NCBI GenBank assembly: GCA_032464575.1
Contig: JAWDKM010000001.1
Location: 372,001 to 436,000 of the forward strand
DNA: 64,000 nucleotides
Source of the DNA: Pontivivens sp032464575
GTDB lineage: Bacteria > Pseudomonadota > Alphaproteobacteria > Rhodobacterales > Rhodobacteraceae
Direction of reading: 5' to 3'
Shown here: piece by piece, positions 35,136 to 43,078 of the stretch
How the letters are laid out: each line of letters starts with the position of its first letter
How positions within the stretch are numbered: the stretch's first letter is position 1
Translations under genes and position numbers: made by a program
The notes under the pieces: model-generated
Databases searched by the model: none
Told to the model about the DNA's origin: nothing
What the model saw: only the letters and a program-made list of their open reading frames with translations

Positions 35136-36095
35136 GTGGCAGGGTTGAGGCGCAGGGAACTCCTCGCGGGTGCGGCCGCGACGGCGCTGGCGGGCTGCGC
35201 CGCGCCGATGGTCGTGGCGGATCGGGAGCGCGACCCGCTCGAAGGCGGCATCGGAGGCACCGGCATCGTCGGCCTGCTCACCGACTACGGCAGCCTGATC
35301 GTCGGCGGGCTGCGCGTCGAACTCGATCGCGGCACCCGCATCGTCGGCGCATTCGGTCCCGCCGACGAGGCGGCACTGGCCATCGGAACGCCCCTGAGCA
35401 TCGAGGCGCGCCGCGACCGCGGCACGCTGGTGGCCGCTCGCGTCTTCATGACGCAACCCCTCGCCGGGACAGTCGTGCGCGGCGCCGACGGCGCTATAGA
35501 GATCAACGGGATCCCCGTCCGCATCGAACCCGGCGCACTCGGCACACCGGAACCCGGAGCGCGGGTGTCGGTCAGCGGCGTCTGGGATGGAGACGTGGTC
35601 GTGGCGAGCCGCATCGATCCGGCCACCGACCCGCGCGACGTGATCGCCGGCGTGGTGAGCCGGGACGCCGCAGGACAGCTCAGCATCGGCGGGACGCGGC
35701 TCGGGATCGGACCGGACCAGCCGCGTCCACTGCCCGGCCGCTTCGCCACTGTCATCGGCACCCATGTCGACGGCGTGCTGACGACGGAGCGGGTGACGCT
35801 GGGCCGGTTTGCCGGAAGCGCCGGGGACCTGCGCCAGCTCGCCGTCGAGGGGTATCTGGAACCGGTCGACGCCGATCCCGGCTTCCGCATCGCGGGGCTC
35901 GGCCACAGCTTCGACGAACAGGTCCGGCTCGCGCCGCTGGCCCGCGCCCGGGCGCTCTACTACGGACCCTATGACGGGGAATTCCGGGCCGAGCGGGGGC
36001 TCGTCCTGCCGCAACGCTTCGACACGCGCCGGACGCTGCTGCGCAGCCGCCTTACAGATCCGACGGCGGGCGAGGTGGTGGGCTTGCGGCCCTAG
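35136..36095 (+). CDS. DUF5666 lipoprotein
   Basis: 319 residues. The start is GTG at 35136. The signal MAGLRRRELLAGAAATALAGC has a twin-arginine-like RRREL and a LAGC lipobox. The mature part holds three or four repeats of a small beta-barrel (DUF5666, OB-like), e.g. GGIGGTGIVGLLTDYGSL, VVRGADGAIEINGIPVRIE and GVVSRDAAGQLSIGGTRL. Function unknown; the periplasmic side is likely. Its 3' end overlaps the convergent endonuclease gene by 44 bp. Confidence 0.78.
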   Translation: MAGLRRRELLAGAAATALAGCAAPMVVADRERDPLEGGIGGTGIVGLLTDYGSLIVGGLRVELDRGTRIVGAFGPADEAALAIGTPLSIEARRDRGTLVAARVFMTQPLAGTVVRGADGAIEINGIPVRIEPGALGTPEPGARVSVSGVWDGDVVVASRIDPATDPRDVIAGVVSRDAAGQLSIGGTRLGIGPDQPRPLPGRFATVIGTHVDGVLTTERVTLGRFAGSAGDLRQLAVEGYLEPVDADPGFRIAGLGHSFDEQVRLAPLARARALYYGPYDGEFRAERGLVLPQRFDTRRTLLRSRLTDPTAGEVVGLRP

Positions 36096-36786
36096 GCACC
36101 CGCGCCGACCGGCACAGGTCGGCGATCGGGCAATGGTGACAGCTCGGCGCCGTCGGCCGGCAATGGCGCTGGCCGAGGACCTTGACCACCTGATGGTGCG
36201 CGTCGAGCGCGTCGGCACCCCAGTCCGCCGGGAGCAGCGGCATCACCGCGTCGTAGGCCTGCCGGACCGTCGCGCGATGACCGATGATCCCGACACGCCG
36301 CAGGACCCGCAGATGATGCGAATCGATGACGAGCGCGGCTTTGCGCCACGTGCTGAAGTTCAGCACCGCCGCCGCGACCTTGCGGCCGACGCCGGGCAGC
36401 CGTTCGAGGCATTCGAGCGCCTCGGCGACCGGCAGATCGCTGATGCTGTCCAACGTCGGGACACCCGCGGCGTCGGAGATCCGCGCCAGCGCCGCCTGGA
36501 TCTGCGGCGCCTTCGCCTCGGCAAACGTCACCTCACGGATCGTGTCGCGGACCGCCTCCTCCGGCGCATCCCGCACGGCCGCCCAGGAGCCGAAGCCGTT
36601 CCTGAGCCGGCGGAAGGCGGTCTTGGAGACGGCACCGCGCGTCCGTCCGCTCAGTTGCGCCAGGACGAGCTGGCTGACCGGATCGAGGCGCGGGTGGTCG
36701 GCGACGGGTCCGAACACCGTCATGAGCCTGCGATGGACCTCCACCAGCCTGGCGGGGCGATCATCGAGTTCGAAGGCAAGTTGCAT
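36052..36786 (-). CDS. Endonuclease III-like HhH-GPD DNA glycosylase with Fe-S cluster
   Basis: 244 residues of the Nth/MutY superfamily. The helix-hairpin-helix LERLPGVGRKVAAAVLNFS keeps the catalytic Lys of Nth (GRK). The catalytic Asp is in ALVIDSHHLRVL. The C-terminal [4Fe-4S] loop has C-x6-C-x2-C-x5-C (CRPTAPSCHHCPIADLC). It is more divergent than canonical Nth, so it may be a specialised base-excision glycosylase. ATG 36786 sits inside a 15-bp palindrome (36785-36799). It runs in the same direction as ccoS, 41 bp downstream of it. Confidence 0.86.
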   Translation of the reverse strand: MQLAFELDDRPARLVEVHRRLMTVFGPVADHPRLDPVSQLVLAQLSGRTRGAVSKTAFRRLRNGFGSWAAVRDAPEEAVRDTIREVTFAEAKAPQIQAALARISDAAGVPTLDSISDLPVAEALECLERLPGVGRKVAAAVLNFSTWRKAALVIDSHHLRVLRRVGIIGHRATVRQAYDAVMPLLPADWGADALDAHHQVVKVLGQRHCRPTAPSCHHCPIADLCRSARVPRAASPPPRPPSDL

Positions 36787-36827
36787 GATGTCACATCATA
36801 CACGCGAAATGAGAACAAAGAAAGAAC

Positions 36828-36986
36828 CTAGCGCTTCGGTGCGTCGTCGTAGTCCTCGATCAGGATGCGCCGGCTGTCGCCTTCGGGGTCCTCGAACTGG
36901 CGGGCGCGCAACGCCCAGAAGAACGCGGCAAGGCCCAGGCCGCCGAGCAGAAGCGAGGCCGGGATCAGATAGACCAGCACAGTCAT
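36828..36986 (-). CDS. ccoS: cbb3-type oxidase assembly protein CcoS
   Basis: 52 residues: a single transmembrane helix (VYLIPASLLLGGLGLAAFFW), then ALRARQFEDPEGDSRRILIE, the family signature Q-[FY]-[ED]-D-x-[ED]-[GR]. CcoS is needed for cofactor (heme b/CuB) insertion into the cbb3 oxidase. It is too short for a 60-residue cut-off. ATG 36986 overlaps the ccoI stop by 4 bp; GGAGGG lies upstream. Confidence 0.95.
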   Translation of the reverse strand: MTVLVYLIPASLLLGGLGLAAFFWALRARQFEDPEGDSRRILIEDYDDAPKR

Positions 36987-39127
36987 GAGACCCTCCTGAG
37001 CCGCAATGCGTTGAGCGAAACGGTAACCGAGGAGGCCGACATCGCCAGGGCGGCCGCCAGCGGCGTGGCGAAGCCGGCCAGCGCGATCGGGATCGCGACG
37101 AGGTTGTAGAGCGTGGCGATGTTGAAGTTCTCCTTGATCCGCCGCGTCGCCGAGCGGGCCGTGGCGACGGCCACCGGCAGCGGCTCAAGAGAGCGGCCGA
37201 GCAGCACGATGTCGGAGACGGCGCGGGCGGCTTCCAGCGCGCTCGCGGGAGAGATCGAGGCGTGGGCGGCGGCGAGCGCGGCCGTGTCGTTGAGCCCGTC
37301 GCCGACCATCAGGACGCGGGCGCCCTGCTCCGCCAATGCCTCGACGGCGCGGACCTTGTCATCGGGCAGCAGGCCTGCCTGCCAGGTCTCGATGCCGGTG
37401 CGCGCCGCGACCCGCGCAACCGCGCGGGCCGTGTCGCCGGAGAGGAGCACGGTGCGAAAGCCCTTGGCCTGCAGCGCCGCGACCGCATCGGCCGCGCCGG
37501 GGCGCAGGCGATCCTCGAAGCGGAAGACATGGACGGCGTCGCCGATGGCGAGGTAGGTCGCGGTCTCCTCCACCGGTTTGGCCCCGACCCAGGCGGCGCG
37601 GCCGAGGCGGACCGGCGTGCCGCGCCACGTGCCCTCGATGCCGCAGCCCGGCACCTCCTTCAGGTCGGCGAGCCGCGCGGCCGCCGTCTCCCGCAGGTCG
37701 GTGTTCAGCGCGCGGGCGAGCGGGTGGGCGGAGCCAGCGGCGAGGGCCACGGCGACGGCGCGCACCTCGGCGGGCTTCTCGCGGGCGTCGAGGGGCAGCG
37801 GCTCGCCCTCGGTCAAGGTGCCGGTCTTGTCGAAGACGACCGTGTCGACCTCGGCCAGCCGCTCCAGCGCAGTCGCGCTCTTGATGAGGAGGCCCTGACG
37901 GAACAGCGCGCCCGAGGCTGCGGTGGTCACGGCCGGAACCGCGAGGCCGAGCGCGCAGGGACAGGTGATGATCAGCGTGGCGACCGCGATGTTCATAGCG
38001 AGGCGCGCATCCCCGGTCGCGGCCATCCAGGCGGCGAAGGCGGCGAGCGAAAGCAGGTGCACGACCGGCGCGTAGATCCGCGCGGCCCGGTCGGCGAGCG
38101 AGGTGTAGCGGTTGCGCGACGCCTCCGCGATCGAGACGAGGTCCGCCATGCGATGCAGCGAACTGTCCTGCCCCGCCGCCGTCACGCGCAAGGTGAGCGG
38201 TCCGGTCAGGTTCACCTCGCCTGCCGCCAGCGCGCTGTCGGGACCGGCAGGCACCGGCAGGCTCTCGCCGGTCAGGTGTGAGCGGTCGACTTCGCTAGCA
38301 CCTTCGGTCACCACACCGTCCGCAGGAACGCGCGCGCCGGGCAGGACGCGGATCATATCGCCGGGACGCAGATCGGCGACGGCCACCAGGTCGCCGTCGG
38401 GGCGCAGGGCGCGCGGTACCTCTAGCGCGGCCAGCTCCTCAGCGGCGGAGCGGGCGACGGAGCGGGTGCGCTGGTCGAGATACCGACCCGCGAGCAGGAA
38501 GAAGGTCAGCGACAGCGCCGCATCGAAATAGGCGTGCCGCCCGCTCTCTGCCGTCTCGTAGATCGACATGGCGGCGGCCAGCACGATGGCGAGCGAGATC
38601 GGCACGTCCATGTTGAGCCGCCAGCCCTTCAACGCCGACCACGCGCTGGCAAAGAACGGCTGGGCGGAGAACGCGATCGTCGGCAGCGCGATCGCGGCGG
38701 AGATCCAGTGGAAGAGGTCGCGCGTCGCTTCCGTCGCGCCCGACCAGACGGCGACCGACAGCAGCATCACGTTCATCATCGAAAAGCCCGCGACGCCCAG
38801 ACGCAGCAGCAACGCGCGGGCGCGCCGGTCGCTCTCGCTGGCGGTCAGCATCCCCTCGTCGAGCTCGCGGGCCTCGAACCCGGCGCGCTGCAGCGCTTCG
38901 GACAGGGCCGTCGCGTCGCCGTCCGGCGCATCGATCCGCGCCCGCTTCAGCGTGAGGTTCACCCGGGCGGAGCGCACCCCGGGCTGGGCGCGCAGCACCC
39001 GCTCGACATCCGCGATACAGCCGGCGCAATGGATGCCCGGCAGGGAGAGCAGGATCTGCCCCGCCCCCTCGGCCGCGACCTCCTGCGCAAGGGGAGCGGC
39101 GACGCAGCCCGGGCAGCCTCCACTCAT
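36983..39127 (-). CDS. ccoI: Copper-translocating P1B-type ATPase CcoI
   Basis: 714 residues. An N-terminal Cys pair (CPGC) is followed by an HMA metal-binding site (GIHCAGC, residues ~33-39), eight transmembrane helices with the CPC metal site in TLIITCPCALGLAVP, the phosphorylation motif DKTGTLTEGE, the HP motif AGSAHPLARAL and the hinge VGDGLNDTAAL. CcoI exports copper to the periplasmic side for CuB assembly of the cbb3 oxidase. The start is ATG 39127, overlapping the ccoH stop (ATGA); longer in-frame sequence upstream is the shadow of ccoH. Confidence 0.96.
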   Translation of the reverse strand: MSGGCPGCVAAPLAQEVAAEGAGQILLSLPGIHCAGCIADVERVLRAQPGVRSARVNLTLKRARIDAPDGDATALSEALQRAGFEARELDEGMLTASESDRRARALLLRLGVAGFSMMNVMLLSVAVWSGATEATRDLFHWISAAIALPTIAFSAQPFFASAWSALKGWRLNMDVPISLAIVLAAAMSIYETAESGRHAYFDAALSLTFFLLAGRYLDQRTRSVARSAAEELAALEVPRALRPDGDLVAVADLRPGDMIRVLPGARVPADGVVTEGASEVDRSHLTGESLPVPAGPDSALAAGEVNLTGPLTLRVTAAGQDSSLHRMADLVSIAEASRNRYTSLADRAARIYAPVVHLLSLAAFAAWMAATGDARLAMNIAVATLIITCPCALGLAVPAVTTAASGALFRQGLLIKSATALERLAEVDTVVFDKTGTLTEGEPLPLDAREKPAEVRAVAVALAAGSAHPLARALNTDLRETAAARLADLKEVPGCGIEGTWRGTPVRLGRAAWVGAKPVEETATYLAIGDAVHVFRFEDRLRPGAADAVAALQAKGFRTVLLSGDTARAVARVAARTGIETWQAGLLPDDKVRAVEALAEQGARVLMVGDGLNDTAALAAAHASISPASALEAARAVSDIVLLGRSLEPLPVAVATARSATRRIKENFNIATLYNLVAIPIALAGFATPLAAALAMSASSVTVSLNALRLRRVS

Positions 39128-39588
39128 CCCGCATCCCCGGTCAGGACGATCACGCGCTGGCGGAACTGTGTGCCGTCGGCCGCCTCGGCGACCATGCGCA
39201 AGTTCCAGTTGCCAGGGCCGAGATCGACCGGGGCCACGTGATCGCGGCCGTCGAAGGTGAAGGCGGGGACGACGTCCTCCCCCACATGGGTCGCGCGGCC
39301 CAGCACGCCGTCGAGGCTCGCCGGCTCCACCGGCGCGCCATCCGCATCGAGGATCGAGAGCCGGATCATGCCATCCACCAGGCGGGCCGACACGTCCCAG
39401 CCGAGCGCCTCCTGCGCGGCGCGATCGGCGTCGAAATGCTGGCTCGCCACGTAGGAATTCTTCACCTCGAGCCCCGGGAAGGTCCGCACTGCATTCACGG
39501 CAAGCGTCATGTTTACCGTGATGATGATGGTGAAGGCGGAGGCGATGGCGAGGAAGACCTGACGGCCGGTAATGGGGTGTGCGATCAT
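39124..39588 (-). CDS. ccoH: FixH/CcoH family oxidase assembly protein
   Basis: 154 residues, a single N-terminal transmembrane helix (FLAIASAFTIIITVNMTLAV) and a periplasmic domain with the family segment NAVRTFPGLEVKNSYVASQ, FDADRAAQEALGWDV and LGPGNWNLRMVA. It helps late assembly/stability of the cbb3 complex. Both ends overlap neighbours by 4 bp (ccoG, ccoI), so ccoGHIS is one translationally coupled operon. Confidence 0.94.
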   Translation of the reverse strand: MIAHPITGRQVFLAIASAFTIIITVNMTLAVNAVRTFPGLEVKNSYVASQHFDADRAAQEALGWDVSARLVDGMIRLSILDADGAPVEPASLDGVLGRATHVGEDVVPAFTFDGRDHVAPVDLGPGNWNLRMVAEAADGTQFRQRVIVLTGDAG

Positions 39589-41126
39589 TGCGTTGCTCCG
39601 TTGAAAATGGTGTCGACGCCCGCCCGGTTGGCGTTCCCGGTATCCTCGACCCAGAGACGCAGGTCGGTCCGGTCGGCGCGCGCCGCATCGCTGCCCGCGG
39701 GGGCGGTGACGTAGACGCGGCGCTCCAGGATCTCGTCGGCGGGCACCTCGATCGACAGGTCGCTGCCATTGTCGATGCCGAGCGCGAGGTCGGCCGCGCT
39801 CTCCAGCGACAGCTCGAAGGTCCGCGCCTCGTGCTGCTTGTTGAGCACGCGCACGTCATACGCGTTGCGGATGGCGCCGTCGGACATGATGACGAAGGTG
39901 GGGTTGCGGACGGGGGCCACGGTCATCTCGACCTCCGGCCGGATGAAGAGCGCGAAGACGAGGCCAACGCCCACCAGCGACCAGAGCGCGGTGTAGAGGA
40001 TCGTCCGGAAGCGCAGGACGTGCTTCCAGACCGGCGTGGGTTCGGCCCCCGCGCGCTCCGCCGCCTCGTCCTTCAGCGCCATGTAGTCGATCAGGCCGCG
40101 CGGCTTGCCGATCTTCTCCATCACGTCGTCGCAGGCATCGATGCAGAGCGCGCAGGTGATGCAGGCGAGCTGCTGGCCCTCGCGGATGTCGATGCCCATC
40201 GGGCAGACGTTGACGCAGGCCATGCAGTCGATGCAGTCGCCGGGACCGGTGGTGACCGGCTCGCGCGTCCGCTCCTGCCCCGGCATCGGGATCGCGGGAT
40301 AGCGCGCCTGCTGACCGGGTCCGGCGGCCTGTGCCGCAGCCTCGGCCTTCTCCGCCTCCTCCATCGAGCGGCGGCGGACATTGCCCTTGCCCCGCGGCTC
40401 TCCCCGCCACTCGCGATAGGCGACGGTGATCGTGTCCTCGTCCATCATCGCGGCCTGGATGCGCGGCCAGGGACACATGTAGATGCAGACCTGCTCCCGC
40501 ATGAAGCCGCCGAAGATGAAGGTCGTGGCCGTCAGGATCCCGATCGTGGTGTAGGCGACCGGATGCGCCTCGAACCGCCAGAGGTCCGCGGCCAGCGTCG
40601 GCGCGTCGGTGAAGTAGAAGACCCAGGCCCCGCCGGTCAGCAGGCCGATCAGCAGCCAGACGATCCACTTGGTGATCCGCAGCCGGGCCTTGCGGACGCT
40701 CCACGGCGCGTTCCAGAGCTTCACCCGCGCGTTCCGATCCCCCTCGATCCAGCGTTCGACGAGGATGTAGAGGTCGGTCCAGACGGTCTGCGGGCAGGTA
40801 TAGCCGCACCAGACCCGCCCGAGGGCCGCGGTGAACAGGAACAGCCCCAGCCCCGACATGATGAGCAGCCCCGCGACGAAGTAGAACTCGTGCGGCCAGA
40901 TCTCGATCCAGAAGAAGAAGAAACGGCGGTTGGCAAGGTCGACCAGCACCGCCTGGTCCGGCATCGCCGGCCCGCGGTCCCAGCGCAGCCAGGGCGTCAG
41001 GTAGTAGATGCCCAGCGTGATCCCCATGATCCACCACTTGAGCGTGCGGAACCGGCCCGAGACGCGGCGCGGGAAGATCGGCTCACGCGGGGCATAGAGG
41101 ACCGGGGCATTATCGGTGGAGGACAT
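39585..41126 (-). CDS. ccoG: Cytochrome c oxidase accessory protein CcoG (RdxA/FixG)
   Basis: 513 residues, about five transmembrane helices and two ferredoxin-type [4Fe-4S] motifs (CIDCMACVNVCP and CITCALCIDAC, around residues 275-320). Extra Cys are in the membrane part (VWCGYTCPQTVW, CIYMCPWPRIQAAM). CcoG is a membrane cupric reductase proposed to supply Cu(I) to CcoI during cbb3 assembly. ATG 41126. An FNR-type site lies about 55 bp upstream. Confidence 0.96.
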   Translation of the reverse strand: MSSTDNAPVLYAPREPIFPRRVSGRFRTLKWWIMGITLGIYYLTPWLRWDRGPAMPDQAVLVDLANRRFFFFWIEIWPHEFYFVAGLLIMSGLGLFLFTAALGRVWCGYTCPQTVWTDLYILVERWIEGDRNARVKLWNAPWSVRKARLRITKWIVWLLIGLLTGGAWVFYFTDAPTLAADLWRFEAHPVAYTTIGILTATTFIFGGFMREQVCIYMCPWPRIQAAMMDEDTITVAYREWRGEPRGKGNVRRRSMEEAEKAEAAAQAAGPGQQARYPAIPMPGQERTREPVTTGPGDCIDCMACVNVCPMGIDIREGQQLACITCALCIDACDDVMEKIGKPRGLIDYMALKDEAAERAGAEPTPVWKHVLRFRTILYTALWSLVGVGLVFALFIRPEVEMTVAPVRNPTFVIMSDGAIRNAYDVRVLNKQHEARTFELSLESAADLALGIDNGSDLSIEVPADEILERRVYVTAPAGSDAARADRTDLRLWVEDTGNANRAGVDTIFNGATQ

Positions 41127-41164
41127 GGGGCATCCTGTCTTGCTTACAGCCTTGGTGCCCGTCC

Positions 41165-41211
41165 GGCGCCCTCCGGTCCTTGACCTGCGTCAAACGGAAC
41201 CGGAGGGCGCC
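41165..41211. terminator. 13-bp inverted repeat after ccoP enclosing an FNR site
   Basis: Arms GGCGCCCTCCGGT (41165-41177) and ACCGGAGGGCGCC (41199-41211) are perfect complements with a 21-base loop. They lie between the ccoP stop (41245) and the ccoG start (41126), so the RNA hairpin probably ends or attenuates the ccoNOQP message. There is no T-run. Confidence 0.6.
41180..41193. promoter_or_regulatory. FnrL-type dyad TTGAC-CTGC-GTCAA upstream of ccoG
   Basis: A perfect dyad 54 bp upstream of the ccoG ATG, inside the loop of the 41165-41211 inverted repeat. In Rhodobacter the ccoG-type (rdx) operon is under FnrL control, so oxygen-limited activation is likely. Confidence 0.7.
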
Positions 41212-41244
41212 CTCGATCGGCGGTGGATCGCCTGCGGCAGGGTG

Positions 41245-42111
41245 TCACTCCCCGCCGCCGAGACCGTGCACGTAGAGCGAGACGGCGGCGATCTCCGCAT
41301 CGCTGAGCCGGGGCTGCCAGGCGGGCATGACGCCGAAGCGGGAATTGGTCACCGTCTCGGTCAGCGTCTCCACATCGCCGCCATAGAGCCAGATCGCATC
41401 GGTCAGGTTCGGGGCACCGACATAGATGTCGCCCTGCCCGGCATCTCCGTGGCACGCGGCGCAGTTGCCGAGGAAGAGCGGCTCGCCCTCGGCGGCCAGC
41501 GGCGCGCTGTGCTGCTGGTTCGAGATAGAGAGGACGTACTGCACCACCGCGTCGATCTCCTCCTCCGAGAAGATCATGCCGTAGGCCGGCATCTCCGACC
41601 ACCTTGTGTCGGGGTCGTCGTTGCGGATGCCGTGGCGGACCGTCCACGTGATCTCGTCCACCGTGCCGCCCCACAACCAGGCATCGTCGAGCAGGTTGGG
41701 ATAGCCCGCGGCTTGCACGCCCGCCGCCCCCGAGCCATGGCACTGGGAGCAGTTCGTGCGGAACACCGCCGCCCCCTTGTTGTTGGCGAAGGAATGCAGA
41801 GGGTCGCCGGGCGCAAGCGTCGCGAGATCGGCGCTCGCCAAGGCGGTTTCGAGCTCCGAATTCGCCTCGGCGGCCGCCGCGATGTCGTCGGCCACGTCGG
41901 CGCGGGTGGAAAAGCCCAGCAGACCCGGCGTGGCGGAACTGATCAGGGGCCACGCAGGAAAGGCGATGGTGTAGATCACGCCCCACACGATCGTGGCGTA
42001 GAAGGTCCACAGCCACCAGCGCGGCAGCGGGTTGTTGTACTCCTCGATCCCGTCCCAGCTGTGGCCGGTTGTCCCGACATCGTCCTTCGTTTCTTCTGGC
42101 TTGTCGCTCAT
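41245..42111 (-). CDS. ccoP: cbb3-type cytochrome c oxidase subunit III (diheme)
   Basis: 288 residues. The cytoplasmic N-terminus has GIEEYNNPLPRWWLWTFYAT, the CcoP signature, with one transmembrane helix. Two periplasmic cytochrome c domains follow, each with a CxxCH heme site: CSQCHGSGAAG (~residue 115) and CAACHGDAGQG (~residue 205). Downstream Met ligands are in SEMPAYG and GVMPAW. CcoP passes electrons from cytochrome c to CcoO/CcoN. ATG 42111 overlaps the ccoQ stop by 4 bp. Confidence 0.97.
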   Translation of the reverse strand: MSDKPEETKDDVGTTGHSWDGIEEYNNPLPRWWLWTFYATIVWGVIYTIAFPAWPLISSATPGLLGFSTRADVADDIAAAAEANSELETALASADLATLAPGDPLHSFANNKGAAVFRTNCSQCHGSGAAGVQAAGYPNLLDDAWLWGGTVDEITWTVRHGIRNDDPDTRWSEMPAYGMIFSEEEIDAVVQYVLSISNQQHSAPLAAEGEPLFLGNCAACHGDAGQGDIYVGAPNLTDAIWLYGGDVETLTETVTNSRFGVMPAWQPRLSDAEIAAVSLYVHGLGGGE

Positions 42112-42329
42112 GGCTGCAACTCCTTCAGCAGCGCGTTGGCCTTGCAGTCGGGGCATTTCCCGGTGCAGGCGGGCTTGTCTTCATGGCGGAACGGGATGCG
42201 CGCACTTTCGTCGTGCCCGGCCCGACTGCCGGGGCGGAAGGCCCAGACGATCACGCCGAGGAAGAAGAGCAGCAGGAACAGCATCGCCCAGCTGTCGGCG
42301 AACTGGCGCAGGAGGGAATAGGTCTCCAT
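42108..42329 (-). CDS. ccoQ: cbb3-type oxidase subunit CcoQ with Cys-rich tail
   Basis: 73 residues, one transmembrane helix (WAMLFLLLFFLGVIVWAF) and the typical RPGSRAGHDESARIPFRHED. CcoQ stabilises or regulates the oxidase. Unusually the tail continues ACTGKCPDCKANALLKELQP, giving three cysteines (C-x3-C-x2-C) that could bind a metal or cluster on the cytoplasmic face. ATG 42329, 11 bp after the ccoO stop. Confidence 0.92.
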   Translation of the reverse strand: METYSLLRQFADSWAMLFLLLFFLGVIVWAFRPGSRAGHDESARIPFRHEDKPACTGKCPDCKANALLKELQP

Positions 42330-42340
42330 CACGGGGCTCC

Positions 42341-43066
42341 TCAGCGGCTCTCGTCGGGGACGAAGGTGGAGAAGTCGACCAGCGTGCCGAGCATCTGCAT
42401 GTAGGCGATCAGCGCGTCCATTTCTGTCAGCGTCGACTGCCCGTCGAAGTTGCGGACCTGCGCGCCGGGGTAGCGTTCGAGGAGCCCGTCGGAATCTCCG
42501 TCGACCGTCGCCTGCACCAGGAAGTCGGCGACCGCGGCGTCGATCATTTCGTCGGTGTAGGGCACGCCGACCGCGCGGTGGGCGAGCAGAAGGTCCTGCA
42601 CGTAGTCCGCCTCGATCCGGGTCTCGGCGAGGAAGCCGTATTTCGGCATGACCGACTCCGGCACCACCGATTGCGGGTCGACGAGGTGGTCGACATGCCA
42701 CTCGTCCGAGTAGCGCCCGCCGACGCGTGCGAGGTCCGGCCCGGTCCGCTTCGACCCCCACTGGAACGGATGGTCGTACATCGATTCCGCCGCCAGGCTG
42801 TAGTGGCCGTAGCGTTCCACCTCGTCGCGCATGGGGCGGATCATCTGGGAGTGGCAGACATAGCAGCCCTCCCGCACGTAGATCTCCCGCCCCGTCAGCT
42901 CCAGCGGGGAGTAGGGGCGCACGCCCTCCACCTCCTCGATGGTGTTCTCCAGGTAGAAGAGCGGCGCGATCTCCACGATGCCGCCGATGGTGACGACGAG
43001 GAAGCTTCCCGCGAGCAGCAGCGTCGCGTTCTTCTCCAGGATGCTGTGTTTGTCGAGAATGCCCAT
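42341..43066 (-). CDS. ccoO: cbb3-type cytochrome c oxidase subunit II (monoheme)
   Basis: 241 residues. An N-terminal anchor helix (ATLLLAGSFLVVTIGGIVEI) is followed by a cytochrome c domain with heme site CYVCHSQMIRPM (about residue 68) and the HPFQWGSKRTGPDLARVGG segment typical of CcoO/FixO. The axial Met is probably in SVMPKYGFL. It lies 12 bp after ccoN. Confidence 0.97.
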   Translation of the reverse strand: MGILDKHSILEKNATLLLAGSFLVVTIGGIVEIAPLFYLENTIEEVEGVRPYSPLELTGREIYVREGCYVCHSQMIRPMRDEVERYGHYSLAAESMYDHPFQWGSKRTGPDLARVGGRYSDEWHVDHLVDPQSVVPESVMPKYGFLAETRIEADYVQDLLLAHRAVGVPYTDEMIDAAVADFLVQATVDGDSDGLLERYPGAQVRNFDGQSTLTEMDALIAYMQMLGTLVDFSTFVPDESR

Positions 43067-43078
43067 GTCCGGCTCTCC

